Source: an uncultured Candidatus Competibacteraceae bacterium (GTDB lineage: Bacteria; Pseudomonadota; Gammaproteobacteria; Competibacterales; Competibacteraceae). From it: 21,051 nt of DNA. This document shows positions 14,992 to 21,051 of this stretch, one piece after another (position 1 is the first letter of the stretch; the number at the start of each line of letters is the position of its first letter). Location: NCBI GenBank assembly GCA_937960715.1, contig CALGOO010000274.1:1-21051 (forward strand), read 5' to 3'. Position numbers and translations under genes: made by a program. Under the pieces are notes generated by a model. It was not told where the DNA came from. It was given only the letters and a program-made list of their open reading frames with translations, and made no database searches.

Positions 14992-16080
14992 ATGCCCAAG
15001 ACCCGGATCGTCGTCGGTCTGTCCGGCGGCGTGGATTCCTCGGTCGCCGCCTTGCTGCTGGTCGAGCAGGGCCACGATGTGCATGCCGTCTTCATGAAGA
15101 ACTGGGAGGATGCCCAGGACACCGGCTACTGCGCCGCCGCCGAGGACCTCGAGGACGCGCGGTCAGTGTGCGTAACGCTCGGCATTCCGCTGCATACCGT
15201 CAATTTCACCGCCGAGTACCGCGATCGGGTGTTCCGCTACTTTCTGGAAGAATACCGCGCCGGCCGGACGCCCAACCCGGATGTGCTGTGCAACACCGAG
15301 ATCAAGTTCAAGGCGTTTCTCGATCATGCCCGACGGTTGGGAGCCGACCGGATCGCCACCGGTCACTACGCCCGCCGCGTGGCGCAAAACGGGCGTTGCC
15401 TGCTGCTCAAGGGGTGCGATCTCGAGAAGGACCAGAGCTACTTCCTGCACAGCCTCGACCAGGCGCAACTGGCCAGCGCGCTCTTTCCCATCGGCGGGTT
15501 GCGCAAGCGCCAGGTGCGGGAACGGGCCGCCGCCGCCGGTCTGGTCACCCACGACAAAAAGGACAGCACCGGCATTTGCTTCATCGGCGAGCGCCGGTTT
15601 CGTGACTTCCTCAACCGCTACCTGCCCGCCCAGCCCGGTCCGATCCAGACGCCGGAGGGCGAAATCCTCGGCCAACACGCCGGCCTGATGTTCCACACCA
15701 TCGGCCAACGGCAGGGGCTCGGCATCGGCGGTCGCCGGAAGGGCAGCGGCGAACCCTGGTACGTCGCCGGCAAGGAACTGGAACGCAACGCGCTGATCGC
15801 GGTTCAGGGTCGCGATCATCCCCTCCTGTTCCACCGCCGACTGCGCGCCGTCGCGCCGCACTGGCTCGTCGGCGAGCCCCCCGCCGTCCCCTCGTCCTGC
15901 CAAGCCAAGATTCGCTATCGGCAACCCGACCAGCCCTGCGTGCTGGAAAGGCTGGACGCCCATACCCTTGACGTGAGCTTCACCGAACCCCAGCGGGCGA
16001 TCGCGCCGGGCCAATCGGTGGTTTTTTACCGCGACGACGTGTGTCTGGGTGGCGGAATCATCGCCGCCGCCTACGATTGA
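14992..16080 (+). CDS. mnmA: tRNA-specific 2-thiouridylase MnmA
   Basis: The 362-residue cytosolic enzyme inserts sulfur at C2 of the wobble uridine (position 34) in Lys, Glu and Gln tRNAs, receiving it from the TusE/IscS relay and activating the base with ATP. The PP-loop SGGVDSS is at 11-17. The catalytic pair is Cys100 in NPDVLCN and Cys196 in GICFIGER. The ATP and tRNA motifs ATGHYAR (122-128) and KDQSYFL (146-152), and HTIGQRQGLGIGG in the beta-barrel part, are all intact. Length is normal for the family. The start has no clear ribosome binding site but sits directly before the conserved RIVVGLSGG strand. hflD follows 31 bases later, the same order as in E. coli. Confidence 0.97.
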   Translation: MPKTRIVVGLSGGVDSSVAALLLVEQGHDVHAVFMKNWEDAQDTGYCAAAEDLEDARSVCVTLGIPLHTVNFTAEYRDRVFRYFLEEYRAGRTPNPDVLCNTEIKFKAFLDHARRLGADRIATGHYARRVAQNGRCLLLKGCDLEKDQSYFLHSLDQAQLASALFPIGGLRKRQVRERAAAAGLVTHDKKDSTGICFIGERRFRDFLNRYLPAQPGPIQTPEGEILGQHAGLMFHTIGQRQGLGIGGRRKGSGEPWYVAGKELERNALIAVQGRDHPLLFHRRLRAVAPHWLVGEPPAVPSSCQAKIRYRQPDQPCVLERLDAHTLDVSFTEPQRAIAPGQSVVFYRDDVCLGGGIIAAAYD

Positions 16081-16111
16081 ATCGATCCCCGCCAATCGGA
16101 TTCGGAACTCC

Positions 16112-16729
16112 ATGCCCCAAACCGACCACGACCGCGCCATCGCCCTCGCCGGCGTCATGCAGGCCGTCGATCTCGTTCGCAACATCGCCCGGCGCGGTCA
16201 GGCGAACGCGGACGACACCGCGACCTGTCTGGCCAGCCTGCTCCAGATCGACGCCGCCAGCAGCGCCGCCATCTACGGTGGCGTCGCGCGCCTGCGCACC
16301 GGCTTGCACCTGCTCGAACAGCAGATCGACCACCCGCGCGACATGGAGCTGACCCGCTACGCGGTCGCGCTGCTTGGCCTGGAACGCAAACTGGCCCGGC
16401 GACCGGAATTGCTGGCGGCCATCCGCGCCGGCGTCGAGGAGGTGATTCGCAACCTGCCGCATTTTCCCGTCGATCACGGCAATACCATCGCCCGCTTCGC
16501 CGATCTCTATCTCAACAGCCTCAGCACCCTGACGCCCCGCATCATGGTCAATGGCGACCCGGCTCACCTGAACAATCCGGACAACACCAACCGGATTCGG
16601 GCGCTGTTGCTGGCCGGCGTCCGGGCGGCGATCCTGTGGCGACAGAGCGGCGGCAGCCGACTGACCTTGTTGCTACGCCGCAATCCGTTGTTGCGGGAAA
16701 CCCGACGGCTGCTGGCAAGCCTGGATTGA
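16112..16729 (+). CDS. hflD: High frequency lysogenization protein HflD homologue
   Basis: The 205-residue helical protein matches HflD in length (about 213 in E. coli), in its N-terminal ALAGVMQAVDLVRNIARRG and in the C-terminal NRIRALLLAGVRAAILWRQSGGSR. In E. coli HflD is a peripheral membrane protein that binds the lambda CII activator and affects lysogeny; its cellular role in uninfected cells is poorly known. The link to mnmA is conserved across many Gammaproteobacteria and supports the call. An earlier ATG at 16049 lies inside mnmA and gives an unrelated N-terminus, so the ATG at 16112, preceded by GGAA, is preferred. It ends 12 bases from the end of relA, which converges on it. Confidence 0.93.
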   Translation: MPQTDHDRAIALAGVMQAVDLVRNIARRGQANADDTATCLASLLQIDAASSAAIYGGVARLRTGLHLLEQQIDHPRDMELTRYAVALLGLERKLARRPELLAAIRAGVEEVIRNLPHFPVDHGNTIARFADLYLNSLSTLTPRIMVNGDPAHLNNPDNTNRIRALLLAGVRAAILWRQSGGSRLTLLLRRNPLLRETRRLLASLD

Positions 16730-16741
16730 AACGCCATCGCT

Positions 16742-18892
16742 TCAATTTTTCCGATACGCTTCCATCACGTTGGCCAGCTGCCCGATCTTGTCGAGCACCC
16801 GGCTGAGCTGCACCACATCGGTGATTTCCAGGGTCAGCCCCATTCGGGCGATGGAGGTTTCCTTGTCGGTCAGGGTATTGGCGCCCAGCACGTTGACCTG
16901 TTCGTTGGCCAGAATCGAGGTGATGTCGCGCAACAGGCCGGAACGGTCGTGGGCAACGATCATCACGTCCACCGGGTAGGTCGCCGGCGTCTCGCCCCAG
17001 CTCACCTCGATAATCCGCTCGTGATGGCGGCCGGCCAGGGCCAGTAGATTGGCGCAGTCCTGCCGGTGGATGGTCACGCCGCGCCCCTGGGTGATATACC
17101 CGGCGATGGGTTCGAACGGGACCGGCCGGCAGCAGTGCGCAATTTGAATCAGCAGATGCCCCACCCCGCGGATTTGCACGTCGCCCTTGCCGGCGCCCGG
17201 CTCGACCGGTCGGGGCCTGCGGGCGATGGGTAGACTTTCCGCGGCGGTTGGAGCCGTCGGCAACAGGTCCTGAATCCGGGCCACCACCTGCGCCGTGGTC
17301 AGGACGCCATGACCCAGGGCGGCGAACAGGTCGTCGGTCTTGGCGAAGTTGAGCTTCTCCGCCACTTTTTCCAGCTTGAGATGGCGGATGCCCAACCGCT
17401 GAAATTCCCGCTCCAGGGCGGCGCGACCGGCGGCGATGCTCTTGTCCTGATCCTGCTGAATGAACCACTGCCGGATCTTGGCCCGCGCCCGGTTGGTTCT
17501 GGCATAGCCCAGATGCGGGCTGAGCCAGTCGCGGCTGGGATTGCCCACCTTGGCGGTCAGCACTTCCACCTGCTCGCCGTTCTTGAGCTCGTAGGTCAAC
17601 GGCACGATGCGGCCGTTGACCTTGGCGCCCCGGCAGCGATGGCCCACCTCGGTGTGGACGTGATAGGCGAAATCCAGCGGGGTGGCGCCTTGCGCTAGTT
17701 CGACGATGGCGCCCTTGGGAGTAATGGCGTAGACCCGGTCCTGAAAGGCCTCGGCCTTGAATCGCTCCAGCAGATCGCCCTCGTCGGCCTCGTCCTCCCG
17801 ATATTCCAGCATTTGCCGCAGCCAGGCGATCTGCTGGTGAGTCGCGTCGCCCGGTTTCGCCCCGCCTTCCTTGTAGCGCCAGTGCGCGGCGACGCCCAGT
17901 TCGGCGTGTTGGTGCATGGCGGTGGTGCGGATTTGCACCTCCACCGTCCGCCCTTCCGGCCCCACCACCGCCGTGTGCAAGGATTGATAGCCATTAGGCT
18001 TGGGATGAGCGATGTAGTCGTCGAATTCCCGGTGGATATGGTTCCAGTGGGCATGCACCACGCCCAGCGCGGCGTAGCAGTCGTTCACCGTGTCCACCAG
18101 CACCCGCACCGCCCGCATGTCGAAAATCCGCTCGAAAGCCAGCTTCTTGCGCTGCATCTTGCGCCAGATGCCGTAGATATGCTTGACTCGCCCCCCCACC
18201 TCGGCGTGGATGCCGGCCTGGCCCAGGTAGTCGCGCAACTCTTCCATGACCCGCGCGATGTAGCGCTCCCGGTCGGCGCGACGCTCGTCCAGCGCGATGG
18301 CGATCTGCTTGTAGGTGACCGGATCGAGATAACGCAGCGCCAGGTCTTCCATTTCCCACTTGATCCGGCCGATGCCGAGCCGGTTGGCCAGCGGCGTGAA
18401 GATGTCCAGGGTTTCCCGAGCGATGCGTCGCTGCTCGTCGGCGGAAGCCCGATTCAACTGGCGCAGCGCGTGCAGGCGCATCGCCAACCTGATCAGCACC
18501 ACCCGCACGTCCTGCGCCATGGCCAAGAGCATCTTGCGCAGGCTTTCCAGTTGGCGACCGGCGTGCTGGCTGCTCTGGTGCAGTTCGCCGATGGCGTCCA
18601 GCTTGGCAATGCCGTCCACCAGTTGGGCCACGCCAGCTCCAAAATTTTCCCGCACCGCCGCCTGCTTGATCTGGCCGGTCGCCACCGGCTCGTGCAGCAG
18701 GGCGGCCGTCACGACCTCGTGATCGACGCGCAGGTCGGCCAGCAGATCGGCCACCGCCAGATCGGGCTGGCCGCCCAATTCGTAAGCCCACCGCATGTTC
18801 TTGATCTGCTCGGGCGACCACGGAGCTTGCAAGGTGCGGAGCCATGTATCGAAATCCGCGCCGGTCAGCGCGGCTTGTCTGAAAGCGACCAT
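16742..18892 (-). CDS. relA: (p)ppGpp synthetase RelA
   Basis: The 716-residue protein has the long RSH layout: a degenerate HD domain (about 45-150), synthetase domain (about 230-345), TGS (about 387-450), helical and zinc-finger-like region with CC at 587-588, and ACT (about 640-716). In the synthetase, EFDD at 289-292 is the EXDD form found in RelA rather than the RXKD of bifunctional SpoT/Rel, and NGYQSLHT follows at 300-307. The hydrolase motif HDxxED is broken (HEPVAT from His67), so it should make but not degrade (p)ppGpp from GTP/GDP and ATP when uncharged tRNA stalls ribosomes. The open frame extends 55 codons upstream, but the ATG at 18892 (MVAFRQAAL) begins the RelA-like sequence. 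Length is slightly below E. coli RelA (744). No SpoT is in the window. Confidence 0.96.
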   Translation of the reverse strand: MVAFRQAALTGADFDTWLRTLQAPWSPEQIKNMRWAYELGGQPDLAVADLLADLRVDHEVVTAALLHEPVATGQIKQAAVRENFGAGVAQLVDGIAKLDAIGELHQSSQHAGRQLESLRKMLLAMAQDVRVVLIRLAMRLHALRQLNRASADEQRRIARETLDIFTPLANRLGIGRIKWEMEDLALRYLDPVTYKQIAIALDERRADRERYIARVMEELRDYLGQAGIHAEVGGRVKHIYGIWRKMQRKKLAFERIFDMRAVRVLVDTVNDCYAALGVVHAHWNHIHREFDDYIAHPKPNGYQSLHTAVVGPEGRTVEVQIRTTAMHQHAELGVAAHWRYKEGGAKPGDATHQQIAWLRQMLEYREDEADEGDLLERFKAEAFQDRVYAITPKGAIVELAQGATPLDFAYHVHTEVGHRCRGAKVNGRIVPLTYELKNGEQVEVLTAKVGNPSRDWLSPHLGYARTNRARAKIRQWFIQQDQDKSIAAGRAALEREFQRLGIRHLKLEKVAEKLNFAKTDDLFAALGHGVLTTAQVVARIQDLLPTAPTAAESLPIARRPRPVEPGAGKGDVQIRGVGHLLIQIAHCCRPVPFEPIAGYITQGRGVTIHRQDCANLLALAGRHHERIIEVSWGETPATYPVDVMIVAHDRSGLLRDITSILANEQVNVLGANTLTDKETSIARMGLTLEITDVVQLSRVLDKIGQLANVMEAYRKN

Positions 18893-18999
18893 GAGGCGCC
18901 CCGTGATAGCGATTTGAAATAGCGCGACCGCTCCGTCGCCGGACAGTGGCCGGACGCAAGGTTCGGGACGGATGGAGAAGGCGGGACGGGCAAAACGCG

Positions 19000-19046
19000 G
19001 TGGGCCGAGCCCACATCCTCCCCGTTGCCGGGGCGTGGGGGAGGAT
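19000..19046 (-). terminator. Two adjacent hairpins after the cytochrome gene, before relA
   Basis: In minus-strand order the first hairpin pairs ATCCTCCCC with GGGGAGGAT (19046-19038 and 19023-19015, 9 bases, loop about 14). Immediately next is GTGGGC-TCG-GCCCAC (19014-19000, 6 bases, loop 3), followed after CGCG by TTTT. The second looks like an intrinsic terminator and would separate the cytochrome transcript from relA. Confidence 0.5.
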
Positions 19047-19063
19047 CGAGGAGGCAAGGCGGC

Positions 19064-19456
19064 CTAGTTGTTCTTGGCGCCCTGGTCCACCCATTTGCGA
19101 ATCGTGGTCAGCTCCGCTTCCGGCAGCTTCACCTTGCCATGCGGCATCTGGATGGAGGGATCGACGCCGGGACGACCCTCGATCAACCGGTTCAGGCTGC
19201 TGTTGAGGCTCTGGCCAGGAACGATGACCGGCCCGATCTTGGTGCCCTTCATCAGTTCCTCGTAGGTGCTCAACGCCAGACCGCTTTTCTGATAACCCTC
19301 CTTGTCGGGCGCGATATGGCACTCCAGGCACTTTGCCTTCAGGATCGGGTAAACGTCTTTTTTAAAGCTCACCGTCTGTTCGGAGCCGCCGCCGCAACCC
19401 GCCAGCGCGCCGAACCCCAGGACCAACGCGGATACAAGCAATTGACGAGAATTCAT
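19064..19456 (-). CDS. Single-heme c-type cytochrome lipoprotein
   Basis: The 130-residue precursor has a short signal ending in the lipobox LAGC (18-21), so Cys21 should be lipidated after cleavage by signal peptidase II, leaving a small membrane-anchored domain outside the cytoplasm. A c-type heme site CLECH is at 43-47, and Met104 in QMPHGK is a good candidate for the distal ligand. The layout (VYPILKAKCLECH, then LALSTYEELMKG, a region ending VPGQSLNSSLNRLIEG, and a closing helix IRKWVDQGA) is that of the small PSC1/c-type cytochrome domain. It is likely an electron carrier, but its partner cannot be deduced because no oxidase or reductase lies nearby. AAGGGA six bases before the ATG supports the start. 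It reads toward relA, separated by hairpins. Confidence 0.82.
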   Translation of the reverse strand: MNSRQLLVSALVLGFGALAGCGGGSEQTVSFKKDVYPILKAKCLECHIAPDKEGYQKSGLALSTYEELMKGTKIGPVIVPGQSLNSSLNRLIEGRPGVDPSIQMPHGKVKLPEAELTTIRKWVDQGAKNN

Positions 19457-19852
19457 GGGTCGTCCCTTGGATCAAGTTGTTTTCGATGAGTTTGGATGCT
19501 GCCGCCCCAATCTTACCAAATTACGGCGACGCGGGGATGTCCGGGGCGCGAATCGCCGTTCGGACCGCCGGACCGAAGCCTCCAGCTCCCCGGACCGATC
19601 GGCGCAAAACGCTCTTCCAGGCGCGGGGGCGCTTCTCGTCCGCCGCCCGCTTATCCTCACGGAAAACCACCCTTTAACGATTCGGCGTTATACTAGGCAG
19701 TCAAAACGCACGGCGCCCCGATTCCGATTGTCCGCCATCTTTCGATACATCCAGCGAAGCCGTGGCGCTTGCGACATCGTCCATCGAAACCGTTCGCGGT
19801 TCGCAACGTCACCCGCCGCCGCGCCTGGCCTCAACCGTCAACATAAAACAGG
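19457..19852 (+). promoter_or_regulatory. 396-base divergent intergenic region upstream of glgB
   Basis: This gap separates the cytochrome gene (minus) from glgB (plus). It holds a good -10 match, TATACT at 19689-19694, about 160 bases before glgB, without a clear -35 partner. The heptamer CGGACCG occurs three times (19561, 19569 and 19591). No tRNA, riboswitch fold or transposon end is visible. A plus-strand frame spans the gap, but its Arg-rich, low-information product and its origin inside the cytochrome start argue against a gene. Confidence 0.35.
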
Positions 19853-21051
19853 ATGAAAAACGTGACGAGCCCAAAACTCCAACCCGAATTGCAACGCATC
19901 CTCGAAGCCCGCCACCATGATCCCTTTGCCGTGCTGGGCCGTCATCCCCAGGATAAGAAGGTCGTGGTGCGCGCTCACCTGCCCTATGCCCAGGAGGTTC
20001 ACATCGCCGAGGGCAATTTGCCGCTGCAACGCATTCCCAACACCGATTTGTTCGAGTGGCAGGGCAAGCCCGATCAGGTCCCGGAACGCTACCGGCTGAT
20101 CTGGCGCGATTCCGACCACCACGAGCACATTTCCTACGATCCTTATTGCTTCCCGCCGCAACTCGGCGATTTCGACCTGTATCTGTTCGGGGAGGGCAAG
20201 CACTGGCACGCCTATCGCTTCCTGGGCGCGCATCCACACGAGACCGACAATGTCGCCGGCGTGCTGTTCGCGGTTTGGGCCCCCAGCGCCGAGCGGGTCA
20301 GCGTGGTCGGCAGCTTCAACCGCTGGGACGGCCGGGTGCATCCGATGCGGGTGCGCGGCGGCAGCGGGGTGTGGGAGCTGTTCATCCCCAATCTGTATCC
20401 GGGCGATCTGTACAAGTTCGAAATCCGCAACCGCCACAGCGGCGCCATCCTGCTGAAATCCGATCCTTATGGCCAACAGTTCGAAATGCGCCCCAGCACC
20501 GCCGGCATCGTTCCCAAACCCGACACCTACGCCTGGCGCGACGCGGACTGGCTGGAGAAGCGTAAAAATTCGGACTGGCTCCACCAACCGATGTCCATCT
20601 ACGAAGTCCATCTCGGCTCGTGGCGGCGCGGCCCGGAAGGCGAATTCCTGAACTACCGCGACATCGCCCATCAGCTCGTGGATTACGTCAAGGAGCTGGG
20701 GTTTAGCCATATCGAGCTGCTGCCGATCACCGAGCACCCCTACGACGCCTCCTGGGGTTACCAGACCACCGGCTATTACGCGCCCACCAGCCGGTTCGGC
20801 ACGCCGGACGATTTTCGCTACTTCATGGATTACTGCCACCAGCATGGGGTGGGCGTGATTCTCGACTGGGTGCCGGCGCACTTCCCCAAGGACGCCCACG
20901 CCCTGGCGCGCTTCGACGGCGAGGCGCTGTACGAGCACACCGACCCCCGCAAGGGCGAGCATCTCGACTGGGGTACGCTGATCTTCAACTTCGGCCGCTA
21001 CGAGGTGAAGAATTTCCTGCTGTCCAGCGCCCTGTACTGGATCGAGGAATT
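19853..21051 (+). CDS. glgB: 1,4-alpha-glucan branching enzyme GlgB (3' end beyond the window)
   Basis: The first 399 residues are present; the family is about 720-740 long. GlgB cuts alpha-1,4 glucan chains and rejoins them as alpha-1,6 branches in glycogen. Seen here are the N1 domain (about 15-110, HHDPFAVLG), the CBM48 domain (about 130-225, FAVWAPSAERVSVVGSFNRW), and the start of the GH13 barrel with YEVHLGSWRR (250-259), SWGYQTTGYYAPTSRFGTP (300-318) and region I DWVPAHFP (338-345). The catalytic Asp and Glu of later GH13 regions fall outside. The ATG at 19853 has its AGG directly adjacent, too close to act. A GTG at 19862 has AGGA at an ideal eight-base distance, so the true start may be three codons later. 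Other glg genes may follow beyond the edge. Confidence 0.96.
   Translation, partial: MKNVTSPKLQPELQRILEARHHDPFAVLGRHPQDKKVVVRAHLPYAQEVHIAEGNLPLQRIPNTDLFEWQGKPDQVPERYRLIWRDSDHHEHISYDPYCFPPQLGDFDLYLFGEGKHWHAYRFLGAHPHETDNVAGVLFAVWAPSAERVSVVGSFNRWDGRVHPMRVRGGSGVWELFIPNLYPGDLYKFEIRNRHSGAILLKSDPYGQQFEMRPSTAGIVPKPDTYAWRDADWLEKRKNSDWLHQPMSIYEVHLGSWRRGPEGEFLNYRDIAHQLVDYVKELGFSHIELLPITEHPYDASWGYQTTGYYAPTSRFGTPDDFRYFMDYCHQHGVGVILDWVPAHFPKDAHALARFDGEALYEHTDPRKGEHLDWGTLIFNFGRYEVKNFLLSSALYWIEE

Noticed and set aside
15163..16185. Minus-strand frame of 340 codons opposite mnmA
   Set aside because: Covers a fully conserved MnmA with its catalytic cysteines on the other strand; product is Gly/Val/Asp-rich shadow sequence.
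17813..18922. Plus-strand frame of 369 codons opposite relA
   Set aside because: Antisense to the conserved RelA synthetase and HD regions; His/Gln/Val-rich shadow product.
19455..19856. 133-codon plus-strand frame whose stop overlaps the glgB ATG
   Set aside because: It begins antisense to the cytochrome start, lacks a ribosome binding site, and encodes a featureless Arg/Ser-rich product; the ATGA overlap is probably chance.
19838..20962. Minus-strand frame of 374 codons opposite glgB
   Set aside because: glgB motifs on the plus strand are unmistakable; this frame is its complement and has no recognisable family.

Overview
The window is a 21 kb piece of a GC-rich gammaproteobacterial chromosome with ordinary housekeeping and storage genes and no sign of phage, transposon, CRISPR or RNA genes. 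The rdgC, mnmA-hflD pair, EXDD-type relA and Marinobacter-like fatty acyl-CoA reductase all point to Gammaproteobacteria. A phasin (polyhydroxyalkanoate granules) together with glgB (glycogen) and a fatty-alcohol-forming reductase suggests a carbon-storing bacterium. A glycogen-accumulating Competibacter-like lineage would fit, but that is an inference from gene content, not from a marker gene.

Layout. 1-176: left edge without a confident gene; a strong minus-strand ribosome binding site sits at the very border, so a further minus-strand gene probably starts just outside. 177-656 (-): small membrane-anchored helical protein. 795-2780 (+): two-domain fatty acyl-CoA reductase. 2962-3426 (+): Bcp-type peroxiredoxin. 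3616-4583 (+): a possible 48-residue leader peptide overlapping the start of a PP2C phosphatase. 4644-7262 (+): a transmembrane Ser/Thr kinase with a C-terminal sulfatase-modifying-factor-like domain, probably in one operon with the phosphatase. 7366-12075 (-): a complete branched-chain amino-acid ABC importer, livKHMGF, with ATGA overlaps or short overlaps between the genes and a strong hairpin after livK. 12223-13257 (-): unknown membrane-anchored Ala/Glu coiled-coil protein. 13350-14252 (-): rdgC. 14512-14853 (+): phasin, with a perfect palindrome in its promoter. 14992-16729 (+): mnmA-hflD. 16742-18892 (-): relA. 19064-19456 (-): single-heme lipoprotein cytochrome. 19853 to the right edge (+): glgB, cut by the window.

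How it works together. The kinase and phosphatase form a likely reversible phosphorylation switch whose sensor part would lie outside the cytoplasm. The Liv importer brings in amino acids, while RelA senses amino-acid starvation. Phasin, GlgB and the acyl-CoA reductase belong to three reduced-carbon storage routes (PHA, glycogen, wax ester or fatty alcohol). No wax ester synthase or PHA synthase is in the window, so the storage link is suggestive only.

The points most worth a second look are the kinase-SUMF1 fusion that lacks the FGE cysteines, the fatty acyl-CoA reductase, the coiled-coil membrane protein of unknown role, the phasin-promoter palindrome and the coupled leader ORF. I do not see a clearly new multi-gene system.
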